Assembly: GCF_000826545.1 (NCBI RefSeq)
Contig: NZ_CDME01000007.1
Coordinates: 248,001-312,000, forward strand
Length of the DNA stretch: 64,000 nt
Direction: 5' to 3'
Origin: Kibdelosporangium sp. MJ126-NF4
GTDB lineage: Bacteria; Actinomycetota; Actinomycetes; Mycobacteriales; Pseudonocardiaceae
Shown here: in pieces, positions 17,435 to 25,842 of the stretch
Numbering within the stretch: position 1 is the first letter of the stretch
How the letters are laid out: every line of letters begins with the position of its first letter
The notes under the pieces: model-generated
What the model was told of the DNA's origin: nothing
Databases searched by the model: none
What the model saw: only the letters and a program-made list of their open reading frames with translations
Made by a program: the position numbers and the translations under genes

Positions 17435-17472
17435 ATCAGGGTTTTATCAGGGTTCGTTCCGGATGCCCTGAT
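17435..17472. promoter_or_regulatory. ATCAGGG repeat cluster (operator candidate)
   Basis: ATCAGGG occurs at 17435-17441 and again at 17446-17452, and its inverse CCCTGAT at 17466-17472. The second copy and the inverse form a dyad with a 13-bp spacer. It lies in the 175-bp gap between the LLM pair and the MMPL gene, 80-120 bp from the MMPL start. Confidence 0.5.
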
Positions 17473-17553
17473 ATGTCGGATGCCGACACACTTCGCCGTG
17501 TCATCGAGGCATCGCCGCCGACTACCCGAAAGCATCAGGGGGACAGCTCCGTC

Positions 17554-19683
17554 ATGGCCACACCTGTGGACACCGCACGCCCAATTCCGCCGCCCGCACC
17601 GGAAAACCGGGTCAGGACGAGACGGTGGCGCTGGTTGCTGCCCGCGTTGCTGGTGATCGTGTGGCTGGTGATCGGCGCCATCGGCAGCACCTACCAGGGC
17701 AAGCTCAGTGAGGTGCTGGAGGACTCCAACGCGGCGTTCCTGCCCAAGTCCGCCGAGGCGACCAAGGTGCACGAGCTGGCCGCGCGGTTCGAGGAGAACG
17801 CGGATGTTCCCGCGCTGATCGTGTTCGCGCGGACAGGCGACCTGACCAGCGCCGACAAGGAGTTCATCGCGGCACGGGCCGCCGAGATCGGCCGGTTCAC
17901 GTCCCCCGACCTCGACAAGGCCGGTGGCATTACCGGACGGGTCTCACCGGTGATCCCGTCGAAGGACGGCAAGGCCGAGCAGATCGTCGTGGCACTGCCC
18001 GGCGCGCTCGACGACAAGGTCGGGGACGTCACCAAGGCACTGCGGCAGGTCGCCGTCGCGGGCGTGCCCAGCGGGCTGTCCGCGCACGTCACCGGTCCCG
18101 CCGGGATCTCCGCGGACTTCTCCGAGGCGTTCGGGGACATCGACGGCCTGCTGTTGTGGGTGACGATCGCCGTTGTCGTCGTGATTCTGATCCTGATCTA
18201 CCGCAGTCCGCTGCTGCCGTTGGTCGTGTTGCTGTCCGGCGGGTTCGCGCTCACCACCGCGTCGATGGCGGTCTACTTCCTCACCGACGCCGACGTGATC
18301 ACCCTCAACGGGCAGAGCCAGGGCATCCTGATGGTCCTCGTGCTCGGCGCCGCCACGGACTACGCGCTGCTGCTGGTGTCCCGCTACCGCGAGGAACTGC
18401 GCAGGCGTGAGAACCCCTACGAGGCCATGCGGGTGAGTTGGCGCGCGTGTCTGGAACCGTTGCTGGCCTCCGCGGTCACCGTGATCCTCGGCCTGCTGTG
18501 CCTGCTGCTGTCCGACCTGAACAGCAACAAGAGCCTCGGCCCGGTCGCAGCGATCGGTATCGCCGCCGCGCTGGTCACCGCGCTGACGTTCCTCCCGGCG
18601 ATGCTGATGTTGCTCGGCAGAGGCGCGTTCTGGCCGTTCCGTCCGATGCCCGGCACGGAGGGCACCGAGACCAGGGGCCTGTGGGCGAAGGTCGCCAACG
18701 GCGTCGGCAAGCGACCGCGTCTGATCGGCGCCGGGACCGCGTTGCTGCTGCTCGGCGCGGTCGCGTTCGTGCCGCAGTTCAAGGCCGACGGCCTTCAGCT
18801 GTCCGACTCGTTCACCACGAAGACCGAGTCCATCCGCGGTATGGAGGTCTACGCCCAGCACTTCCCGGCGGGCACGGGTATGCCCGCGTCGATCGTCACC
18901 CGAGCCGACCACGCCAACCGGGTCGCCGACACGGCACGCTTGGTGCCGGGTGTCGCCGCGGTCGCGCAGCAGCCCAAGGTGGTCGACGGTCTGGTGGTCC
19001 TGGACGCGACGCTGAACGACGACCCGTCGTCCACCGCGGCCCAGGAGACAGTCGAACGGCTGCGTGCGGCCGTACACGCACTCCCCGGCGCGCAGGCGCT
19101 GGTCGGCGGGATGACCGCGGAGTTCCTGGACATCCACGACACGTCCGTGCGCGACCTCGGGCTGATCATCCCGGTCGTTCTCGTGGTGATTCTGCTGGTC
19201 CTGGCCCTGCTGTTGCGGTCGTTGGTCGCGCCCGTGCTGCTCACGCTGACCGTCGCGGTGTCCTACGCCGCCACGCTCGGGGTCGGTGCGCTGGTGTTCA
19301 ACAACGTCTTCGACTTCGCCAACTCCGACCCGAGCCTGCCGATGCTCGCGTTCGTGTTCCTGGTCGCGCTGGGCATCGACTACAACATCTTCCTGATGAC
19401 CCGGGTCCGTGAGGAGGCGCGGCAACTGGGCACCCGGCGCGGCACACTCAAGGGACTCGCGGTCACCGGCGGGGTGATCACGTCGGCCGGTGTCGTGCTC
19501 GCGGCGACGTTCGGGGCGCTGGCCCTGCTGCCGATGGTGACACTGGTGCAGATGGCGTTCCTGGTGGCGTTCGGTGTGTTACTGGACACGTTGATCGTCC
19601 GGTCGCTGCTGGTGCCCGCGATGACGCTGCAGATCGGTCGCAGGATCTGGTGGCCGAGCGCGCTGTCTCGCGGCGCCGACTAG
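17554..19683 (+). CDS. MMPL-family (RND superfamily) membrane transporter
   Basis: ATG 17554 chosen (AGGGGGA about ten bases upstream); upstream in-frame ATGs at 17428 and 17473 are possible but lack good sites. 709 residues with two repeats of an extracytoplasmic domain and a six-helix bundle: TM1 at about 30-50, helices 2-6 around 200-370, TM7 near 390 and helices 8-12 at 540-700. The conserved ATDYALLLVSRYREEL and GIDYNIFLMTRVREEA are the paired MMPL signature loops. It probably exports a lipid or hydrophobic compound using proton motive force. Confidence 0.92.
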   Translation: MATPVDTARPIPPPAPENRVRTRRWRWLLPALLVIVWLVIGAIGSTYQGKLSEVLEDSNAAFLPKSAEATKVHELAARFEENADVPALIVFARTGDLTSADKEFIAARAAEIGRFTSPDLDKAGGITGRVSPVIPSKDGKAEQIVVALPGALDDKVGDVTKALRQVAVAGVPSGLSAHVTGPAGISADFSEAFGDIDGLLLWVTIAVVVVILILIYRSPLLPLVVLLSGGFALTTASMAVYFLTDADVITLNGQSQGILMVLVLGAATDYALLLVSRYREELRRRENPYEAMRVSWRACLEPLLASAVTVILGLLCLLLSDLNSNKSLGPVAAIGIAAALVTALTFLPAMLMLLGRGAFWPFRPMPGTEGTETRGLWAKVANGVGKRPRLIGAGTALLLLGAVAFVPQFKADGLQLSDSFTTKTESIRGMEVYAQHFPAGTGMPASIVTRADHANRVADTARLVPGVAAVAQQPKVVDGLVVLDATLNDDPSSTAAQETVERLRAAVHALPGAQALVGGMTAEFLDIHDTSVRDLGLIIPVVLVVILLVLALLLRSLVAPVLLTLTVAVSYAATLGVGALVFNNVFDFANSDPSLPMLAFVFLVALGIDYNIFLMTRVREEARQLGTRRGTLKGLAVTGGVITSAGVVLAATFGALALLPMVTLVQMAFLVAFGVLLDTLIVRSLLVPAMTLQIGRRIWWPSALSRGAD

Positions 19684-19711
19684 TTGGGGATCCGGCACGC
19701 GAGATGCGACG

Positions 19712-19835
19712 ATGGCCCGCGGTGCGAATGCGGAGGAAATCCGGTGCGATTCCGGTGCGGTCCCGCCACTGTGACCGGGCGTCATGCCCGGGAGCCAGAC
19801 ACTCCGCCCGCACTCGGGCACGCGGCCGCGTGCCT
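19712..19835 (+). promoter_or_regulatory. Cobalamin (B12) riboswitch
   Basis: The 5' leader of the chelatase gene carries hallmark cobalamin-aptamer sequence: GGAAATCCGGTGCGATTCCGG, then GGTCCCGCCACTGTGA, then GGGAGCCAGACACTC (B12 box region), in the right order and spacing. A perfect palindrome GGCACGCGGCCGCGTGCC (19817-19834) follows and may be part of the expression platform, before the ribosome site GGGGAAGGA. Adenosylcobalamin binding should lower expression of the downstream cobalamin genes. Boundaries are approximate. Confidence 0.88.
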
Positions 19836-19879
19836 GTGGCCTCGACTTCGGGCGTGGACACCCGGGGAAGGATCGCGCC

Positions 19880-21841
19880 GTGCGCTTCCCGTTCTCTGCC
19901 ATCGTCGGACACGACGACCTACGGATGGCACTGCTGCTCAACGCGGTACACCCGGGGATCGGGGGAGTGCTGGTCAGAGGCGAGAAGGGGACCGCGAAGT
20001 CCACGATCGTGCGTGCGCTGGCCGCCTTGCTGCCCGAGGTCGACGTCGTGCCGGGCTGCCGGTTCGCCTGCGACCCGGCCAACCCCGATCCCGCGTGCCC
20101 CGACGCCCCGCACGACGGCGCCGACCAGCGTCCGGCGCGCCTGGTCGAACTGCCGGTCGGGGCGACTGAGGACCGGCTCGCCGGTTCGCTGGACCTGGAA
20201 CGAGCGCTGACTGAGGGCGTCCGGGCGTACCAGCCCGGATTGCTCGCGGCGGCGCACCGGGGAGTCCTCTACGTCGACGAGGTCAACCTGCTGCACGACC
20301 ACTTGGTCGACCTGCTGCTGGACGCGGCCGCGATGGGCCGCGCGCACGTCGAGCGGGAAGGCGTGTCGATCTCCCACGCCGCGAGCTTCCTGCTGGTCGG
20401 GACGATGAACCCGGAGGAGGGCGAGCTGCGCCCGCAGCTGCTGGACCGGTTCGGGCTGACCGTGCACGTGGTGTCGTCCCGCGATGTCGCGGTGCGCACC
20501 GAGGTGATTCGGCGCAGGCTGGCGTACGAGGCCAACCCGGCTGGTTTCGCGGCGCGGTGGACCGCGGCGGACGCGGAGCTCGCCGAGCAGATCGTCAAGG
20601 CGCGCACCGCGTTGCCGAACGTCGCCCTGCCGGATACGGAGCTGCGCCGGATCGCCTCGGTGTGTGCGTCGTTCGAGGTGGACGGCATGCGCGCCGACCT
20701 CGTGGTGGCCCGCACGGCCATTGCGCACGCCGCGTGGCGCGGTGCCGACGCTGTCAACGCGGACGACGTCGAGGTCGCTGTGCGGCTGGCATTGCCGCAC
20801 CGGCGCAGGCGCGATCCCTTCGACGAGCCTGGAATTGACGAGCAGCAGTTGCAGGACGCCTTGCAGGACGCCGCCGAGCAGGAGCAGCCGCCCGAGGATG
20901 ACCCGGACGGCCCTGACAGCCCGGACGACGGTGGCCCTGATGGGGGCGGTGACGGCGGGGAAACTCCGCACAATGCCGAGCAGCAGCAACCTCAGGGTGG
21001 TCCGGCTGGTGGCGATCAGCCGCCTGTGCCGCCTGCGCCCGCGTTCCGGGCACGGCTGCTGGAGGTCCCCGGGATCGGTGAGGGCGCACCGGGACGTCGG
21101 TCTCGTGCCGCCGCCCGCAACGGTCACATCGTTCGGCCGTCTACCGTGGAAGGACACGGTCTGCATCTGGTGGGAACGCTGTCGGCCGCCGCTCCGCACC
21201 AGTCCGCGCGCGGCCGAGTGGGAACCGGTCTGGTGCTGCGTTCGCAGGACGTGCGGACGGCTGTCCGCGAGGGCAAGGAAAGCAATCTCGTTCTGTTCTG
21301 TGTGGACGCTTCTGGTTCGATGGCCGCGCGTAAACGCATGTCCGCTGTGACAGGCGCTGTGCTGTCATTGCTTCGTGACGCGTATCAGCGGCGGGACAAG
21401 GTTGGTGTGGTGACCTTTCGAGGCACCTCGGCGGAGGTCACGCTTCCGCCCACATCCTCTGTGGATGCTGCTGCGGCTCGGCTGAGGGGATTGCGTACGG
21501 GTGGGCGCACTCCACTGGCCGACGGACTGTTGCGGGTGCGCCGAGTGCTTGCCGCCGAACGGCTTCGTGATCCGCGACGACGTCCGTTGCTGGTGCTGCT
21601 GACTGACGGGCGGGCGACGCAGACTGCGGGCGGGCGTGACCCGATGGACGATGCTCTGCGCGCGGCCAGGTTGCTTGCGGCGGACGGTATCGCGAACATC
21701 GTGGTCGACTGCGAGCAGGGGTACGTTCGGCTGGGTCTTGCGTCTCGGTTGGCCGAGGTGCTGGGCGGGACGTGCCTTCGGTTGGCCGAGCTGTCGGCCG
21801 AGCAGGTTTCCGGCGTTGTCCGGGCAGCGCGAGCAGCCTGA
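19880..21841 (+). CDS. Magnesium/cobalt chelatase subunit, ChlI-ChlD (AAA + VWA) fusion
   Basis: GTG 19880 chosen: GGGGAAGGA is seven bases upstream and the family begins [17 protein letters not shown]; 653 residues. The AAA+ ATPase part (1-330) has Walker [10 protein letters not shown] and Walker [13 protein letters not shown] Pro/Asp/Gly/Gln-rich linker follows (about 335-390), then a von Willebrand A domain with the MIDAS motif [10 protein letters not shown]. This architecture works with CobN-type large subunits to insert cobalt into hydrogenobyrinate a,c-diamide. cobN itself is not in the window. Riboswitch control and nearby cobO/cobB support a B12 role. Confidence 0.92.
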   Translation: MRFPFSAIVGHDDLRMALLLNAVHPGIGGVLVRGEKGTAKSTIVRALAALLPEVDVVPGCRFACDPANPDPACPDAPHDGADQRPARLVELPVGATEDRLAGSLDLERALTEGVRAYQPGLLAAAHRGVLYVDEVNLLHDHLVDLLLDAAAMGRAHVEREGVSISHAASFLLVGTMNPEEGELRPQLLDRFGLTVHVVSSRDVAVRTEVIRRRLAYEANPAGFAARWTAADAELAEQIVKARTALPNVALPDTELRRIASVCASFEVDGMRADLVVARTAIAHAAWRGADAVNADDVEVAVRLALPHRRRRDPFDEPGIDEQQLQDALQDAAEQEQPPEDDPDGPDSPDDGGPDGGGDGGETPHNAEQQQPQGGPAGGDQPPVPPAPAFRARLLEVPGIGEGAPGRRSRAAARNGHIVRPSTVEGHGLHLVGTLSAAAPHQSARGRVGTGLVLRSQDVRTAVREGKESNLVLFCVDASGSMAARKRMSAVTGAVLSLLRDAYQRRDKVGVVTFRGTSAEVTLPPTSSVDAAAARLRGLRTGGRTPLADGLLRVRRVLAAERLRDPRRRPLLVLLTDGRATQTAGGRDPMDDALRAARLLAADGIANIVVDCEQGYVRLGLASRLAEVLGGTCLRLAELSAEQVSGVVRAARAA

Positions 21842-21842
21842 G

Positions 21843-21881
21843 ACGCCGTGTCCTCCTTTCCCGCACGCCGTGTCCTCCTTT
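21843..21881. repeat. 17-bp direct repeat, two copies
   Basis: ACGCCGTGTCCTCCTTT occurs at 21843-21859 and 21865-21881 (22-bp period), immediately after the chelatase stop. Its role is not clear; it marks the left edge of the gene-free stretch before the DUF222-HNH gene. Confidence 0.7.
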
Positions 21882-21961
21882 GTGGCACCATGAAATTCCC
21901 TTGCTGGGTTTCAAAGATGGTGTCCTCGCCGGACGGGCAGACCACCAGAAGGAGAGGGGGC

Positions 21962-22112
21962 CGTGCTCCCTTCCTCCCATATGGCCTGCCGGAGGAAACC
22001 ACGGCGTGCCGGGAGGTCGGTATCGCCTGCGCTGTGGGTTGGTTTGCGTAGGCCGACCTCCCGACACGCCGTGGTGTGGCTGCGCCCAGGCCATACGGGA
22101 GGAAGGGAGCAC
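21962..22112. repeat. Long imperfect inverted repeat (about 60-bp arms)
   Basis: The left arm (21962-22020) and the right arm (22052-22112) are inverted copies: both read CGTGCTCCCTTCCTCCC then TATGGCCTG then ACCACGGCGTG and GGGAGGTCGG, with one divergent patch in the middle. The loop is about 31 nt. The gap from 21842 to 22349 holds no convincing gene. The structure may be a decayed mobile element end or MITE-like insert, or a very stable RNA hairpin. Confidence 0.75.
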
Positions 22113-22349
22113 GAAGGCTTCGTGTGCGCTGACGCGCCTTCTGTTATGGCGGTGATCCGTATCGGTTTCGCTGGGGTTGGTTTTTGTCGGCGGATCACCG
22201 CCCCTTGCTCTCCGACCTGGTGTGGGTTGTTGTGCAGTTATTTTGTGTTTTTTGGTGGTATCACTGGGTTTCTGACCTTTCTTGATCTCTATCGGGTGAA
22301 TGGGTTTAGGGCCAAGGACTTTCATGTTCTGCGGGCGTATCTTGGAGGT

Positions 22350-23636
22350 ATGAGTCAGGTTGCCGTTTCTCTCTGGCGGGTCAGCGATCGGGAGCTGGTC
22401 TCGCGGTTGACCGCGTCCGAGGAACGGCTTCGTCGTGCCTACGCTGAACACCTGGATCTGTTGTCTGAGGCGGATTCTCGTGGCGTCGCCGTGTCGTTGG
22501 GCTATAGCAACACTGCTGCGCTGCTGGTGCATACTCAGAACATTTCGCGTGGTGAGGCCACTCAGCGGTTGGCGCATGCGGCCGCTCTCCATGATGTGAA
22601 GGCTCCGAGTGGTGCTGTGGTTGAGGCTTCGCTTCCTTTGACTGCTGGGAAACTTGCTGCTGGCGAGGTCGGGGTCGGGCAGGTTGAGGTCATTCGGAAG
22701 TTCGTCGCCAGTCTGGGGCATGTGGAGCCGGAGAAGGTTGCGCTGGCCGAGGAACTGATGGTCGAGCGGGCTGCCGAGGATGATCCGAACGCGTTGGCGC
22801 GGTATGGCGAGCGCTGGGTGCGGGACATCATCGACCCCGACGGGGTGCCGCCCAACGAGGATGAGCCTGGGCGGCCGGAGCGGGAGCTGCGGCGGCATGT
22901 GTTCAGGGACGGTCGGATGGAGTTCAAGGGGCGGCTGGATGCCGAGACCGCCGCCTTGTTCGAAGGTTTGCTTGCGCCGTTCGAGAAACTCGAGTCGGGT
23001 GACACGCGCGGGCACGCCGAGCGGGGCGGGGATGCGCTTGCCGACGTGTTGCAGAAGGCCGCGAACTGCCCTGACCTGACCACAACAAATGGGTTCAAGA
23101 CCGAGGTCGCGTTCACGATCTCGATGGACGAGCTGATGCGGTCGGTCGAAGACCGGGTATTGCCCGGGACTCGGCTGACGGCGGGTGAGGCCAGAAGGAT
23201 CGCGTGTGACGCGCACGTGCTGCCCGCTGTGATGGACGGCGAGTCAAGGCCCTTGGATGTCGCGGTCCCGGCGTATGTCGTACCCGCGCATATACGGCGG
23301 GGCTTGGTGCTTCGGGATCGTGGGTGCACCTTTCCGGGGTGTGACCGGCCTGCCAGTGTGTGCCACAGTCACCATGTGCAATCGTGGCTGCGTGGTGGGC
23401 CGACCGCTCTCGGGAATCTCACCCTCCTCTGTGGAGTTCACCACCGGCTCGTTCACCGCAGCGAGTGGGAGGTGGCGCTGGCCGATGGCGTTGCGTGGTT
23501 CACGCCGCCGGACTACGTGGATTCCGCCCGCCGCCCGCGGCGGAATCATTCCCACCACCAACTCAGTGTTTTGGAACCTCTAAGGAGAACGGCGTGCCAC
23601 AGGGAAAACCGGCAGCGGTCCCGCAGGACGGCCTGA
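22350..23636 (+). CDS. DUF222 / HNH endonuclease domain protein (13E12 repeat family)
   Basis: ATG 22350 follows GGAGG directly; upstream in-frame sequence to 21963 lies inside the inverted repeat and is unlikely coding. 428 residues: DUF222 helical region (about 10-310), then an HNH nuclease domain with CTFPGCDRPASVCHSHHV, GGPT, LTLLCGVHHRLVHR. The family is the one found in mycobacterial REP13E12 repeats. Codon third positions look less G/C-biased than in neighbours, suggesting recent arrival. Its end runs 43 bases into cobO. It interrupts the usual chelatase-cobO-cobB order. Confidence 0.88.
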   Translation: MSQVAVSLWRVSDRELVSRLTASEERLRRAYAEHLDLLSEADSRGVAVSLGYSNTAALLVHTQNISRGEATQRLAHAAALHDVKAPSGAVVEASLPLTAGKLAAGEVGVGQVEVIRKFVASLGHVEPEKVALAEELMVERAAEDDPNALARYGERWVRDIIDPDGVPPNEDEPGRPERELRRHVFRDGRMEFKGRLDAETAALFEGLLAPFEKLESGDTRGHAERGGDALADVLQKAANCPDLTTTNGFKTEVAFTISMDELMRSVEDRVLPGTRLTAGEARRIACDAHVLPAVMDGESRPLDVAVPAYVVPAHIRRGLVLRDRGCTFPGCDRPASVCHSHHVQSWLRGGPTALGNLTLLCGVHHRLVHRSEWEVALADGVAWFTPPDYVDSARRPRRNHSHHQLSVLEPLRRTACHRENRQRSRRTA

Positions 23637-24208
23637 CCACGCGGCAGCGCCGCAATCGGCCGCTGCTGGTGCTGCACACCGGGGAGATGCGGGGTAAGTC
23701 CACCGCTGCGTTTGGGTTGGCGCTGCGTGGATGGAACCAGGGGTGGTCGATTGGCGTGTTCCAGTTCGTCAAGTCTGCCAAGTGGAAGGTGGGTGAGGAG
23801 AACGCTTTCAAGGCGCTCGGCAAGGTGCACGAGCAGACCGGCGAGGGCGGCGCCGTCGAGTGGCACAAGATGGGGGAAGGCTGGTCTTGGAGCCGTAAAG
23901 CGGGCACCGAGGACGACCACGCGGCCGCTGCGCTGGAGGGCTGGCGTGAGATCTCCCGCAGGCTCGCCGCCGAGCAGCACGGTTTCTACGTGCTCGATGA
24001 ATTCACGTACCCGATGCACTGGGGCTGGGTGGATGTGGGCGAGGTTGTGACGGCGTTACGGGATCGGCCGGGCCATCAGCACGTCGTGATCACTGGGCGG
24101 CACGCGCCGCAGGCCCTGATCGACGCCGCCGACATGGTCGTGACCATGACGAAGGTCAAGCACCCGATGGACGACGGGCAAAAGGGTCAGCGGGGTATCG
24201 AGTGGTGA
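23594..24208 (+). CDS. cobO: Cob(I)yrinic acid a,c-diamide adenosyltransferase
   Basis: GTG 23594 with AAGGAG six bases upstream; 204 residues. P-loop GEMRGKSTAAFGLAL near residue 35, then GVFQFVKSAKW, the conserved W and E of GWSW, and YVLDEFTYPMHWGWVD, all typical of CobA/CobO-type corrinoid adenosyltransferases. It transfers the adenosyl group from ATP to the reduced cobalt. Its start and ribosome site lie inside the 3' end of the HNH gene, so both reading frames share 43 bases. Confidence 0.94.
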   Translation: MPQGKPAAVPQDGLTTRQRRNRPLLVLHTGEMRGKSTAAFGLALRGWNQGWSIGVFQFVKSAKWKVGEENAFKALGKVHEQTGEGGAVEWHKMGEGWSWSRKAGTEDDHAAAALEGWREISRRLAAEQHGFYVLDEFTYPMHWGWVDVGEVVTALRDRPGHQHVVITGRHAPQALIDAADMVVTMTKVKHPMDDGQKGQRGIEW

Positions 24209-24440
24209 TTCGCCGTGGTCAGGCAAGACTCGGCTGCTCTTGTCCGGGTCCACGGCGATGATCGTGCGATGCACGGCTGCTGCGGACCCCACCATGCCGA
24301 CCTCCGCGGAGTGCCGCTGTTGGTGTGTTGGGCCAAGTTGTACCGATCGGCAGCTGGGCCGATCCCGCCATTGTGCGGAGTTGGCTGTGCCGGATACGGC
24401 GCGCTCACCCGATCGGACGCACAGCACCGAACAATCAGGC
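24209..24440. other. Gene-free gap between cobO and the small minus-strand ORF
   Basis: No convincing gene. On the minus strand around 24220-24330 a short stretch reads HRTIIAVDPDKSSRVL, which resembles the start of an actinobacterial regulator family, but it is isolated and frame-broken, so it may be a remnant. Confidence 0.35.
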
Positions 24441-24668
24441 TCAGTCGTGGTCGGGCGTGGCCGAGGCGAGTTCGGCGGCGGCCCGACCGCCCAGTTCAAG
24501 CACCTGAGCGAGATTGTTGCGGCTCAGTCGCAACACGTACTCGTTGCGGCCGCCGAAGAACAGGGTGGCGGACTCGTTCGCCGAGTCGACCTCGTACTTC
24601 ATCGGGGTGTCGGTGCCCAGTTCCACCCAGGACTCGACACAAACACTGGACTGGCGGTAGAGAGACAT
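24441..24668 (-). CDS. Small protein, function unknown, divergent from XRE/DUF397 module
   Basis: ATG 24668 with AGAAGGA close upstream; 75 residues (MSLYRQSSVCVESWVELGTD...). The pattern is a short beta-rich start and a C-terminal helix (LRLSRNNLAQVLELGGRAAAEL). No signal peptide or known motif that I recognise. It faces the XRE regulator across a 134-bp AT-rich gap, so it likely belongs to the inserted XRE-DUF397 module. It is transcribed against the cobalamin genes. Confidence 0.6.
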   Translation of the reverse strand: MSLYRQSSVCVESWVELGTDTPMKYEVDSANESATLFFGGRNEYVLRLSRNNLAQVLELGGRAAAELASATPDHD

Positions 24669-24802
24669 GATCCTTCTTTCATCTTTACCGGAGTGGTTTC
24701 GCGGAAAGATTACCTATACCGAACAGGTTTGGATACGACCTGATCGAGTGATGGTTGCCGACTGGCAGACTTGGCCCAAGATCCAGGTCAAGGAGGTGGC
24801 GC

Positions 24803-25666
24803 GTGGGGCAGGCTCGCCCGACGGCCGAGCGACGACAGCTCGGCCTGACCTTGCGGCGGTTGCGAGAGCAGGCCGGTCGGACACAGGACGTGGCCGCGGT
24901 GGCGATCGGCAAGGCCAGGACGAAGATCGTTGCGGTGGAGGACGGCACCAGTACCGCGAGCACCGAAGACCTCGACGCGTTGCTCGACTGCTACGGCGTG
25001 CACGGTGCCGAGCGGCAAACCGTCCTTGAACTTGGTGTGCAAGCGCGGAAACGAGCCCAGCGCCGGGCCTATGTGGACACTCTGCCGGACGCCTATGACC
25101 GGTTCGCCGACCTGGAGGCCAAGGCGACCGAGATCAGCTGGTATGAGTCCGGAATCATTCCCGGGCCGCTGCAATCGGTCGAGTACGCGCGGGCGGTGCT
25201 CGAGGAGGGTGACGGCGTCTGGTGGGAGAAGGGGAACCCGGAGGGCGAAGATCGGCTGAAGTTCCGGTTGCGGCGGCTGGAAAAGATGTGGAACTCGGCT
25301 GAACCCAAGAAGTTGCGGTATGTCGTGGCCAAGGAAGCGTTGCACGCAAACATGGGCCAGCCGGACATCATGCGCGGACAACTCAGGCACATGCTCAGCT
25401 TGCTGTACCGGCGTGAGGACCTTGCCATCCGCGTGCTGCCCAACGACGTCTACGGCAACCCGGCGCGCGGGAAGGGACTGCTGATCTTCGGCTTCGGCGA
25501 TGGCACCGCGCCACTGGGATGGTCGTCCGCTGTCCACGGGCCTTCGACTTACTACGATGAACTATCGGATATCGCAGCACTGCGACGAGCTTTCGAACGG
25601 ATCTGGGAGCTTTCGTTGAGTGTGCGGGACTCCAAGCGGTTGATCACTGAGTTGGAGGAGGCTTGA
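24803..25666 (+). CDS. XRE-family HTH regulator with DUF5753 domain
   Basis: GTG 24803 follows AGGAGG by six bases; 287 residues. N-terminal HTH (about 8-65: LGLTLRRLREQAGRTQDVAAVAIG, KARTKIVAVEDGTSTAS), then a DUF5753 domain from about 100 with ISWYESGIIPGPLQSVEYAR, typical of actinomycete regulators paired with a DUF397 protein. These pairs resemble toxin-antitoxin or developmental control modules; some BldB-type DUF397 proteins act in differentiation. The DUF397 gene starts two bases after its stop. Position inside the cobalamin operon is unusual. Confidence 0.9.
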   Translation: MGQARPTAERRQLGLTLRRLREQAGRTQDVAAVAIGKARTKIVAVEDGTSTASTEDLDALLDCYGVHGAERQTVLELGVQARKRAQRRAYVDTLPDAYDRFADLEAKATEISWYESGIIPGPLQSVEYARAVLEEGDGVWWEKGNPEGEDRLKFRLRRLEKMWNSAEPKKLRYVVAKEALHANMGQPDIMRGQLRHMLSLLYRREDLAIRVLPNDVYGNPARGKGLLIFGFGDGTAPLGWSSAVHGPSTYYDELSDIAALRRAFERIWELSLSVRDSKRLITELEEA

Positions 25667-25668
25667 CC

Positions 25669-25842
25669 GTGGACACTGGTTGGTTCAAGAGCAGCTTTAG
25701 CGGCAGTAACGATGAGGGCTGTGTCGAGGTGCGGATCACGTCCGGCTCCGTTCAGGTCAGGGATACCAAGAACCGGTTAGCCCCCGGCTTCGCCGTGGAC
25801 AACGCCTCGTGGCAGACCTTCCTCACCCTGGTCGGGAAGTAG
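25669..25842 (+). CDS. DUF397 small protein
   Basis: GTG 25669, two bases after the XRE stop; 57 residues. It has the family pattern WFKSSFSGSNDEGCVEVRI, then VQVRDTKN, and the tail W-x-x-F. Leu37 is encoded by TTA (25777-25779). The stop TAG shares its last base with the GTG start of cobB (TAGTG), so translation of cobB may be coupled to it. Too short to have been called by length filters. Confidence 0.85.
   Translation: MDTGWFKSSFSGSNDEGCVEVRITSGSVQVRDTKNRLAPGFAVDNASWQTFLTLVGK

Noticed and set aside
17944..19425. 493-codon minus-strand frame opposite the MMPL gene
   Set aside because: Highly charged, repetitive shadow of a hydrophobic transporter.
19919..21199. 426-codon minus-strand frame opposite the chelatase
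   Set aside because: Antisense of conserved AAA+ and VWA motifs.
24216..24330. Minus-strand fragment reading HRTIIAVDPDKSSRVL
   Set aside because: Resembles the start of an actinobacterial regulator, but is too short and frame-broken to call.
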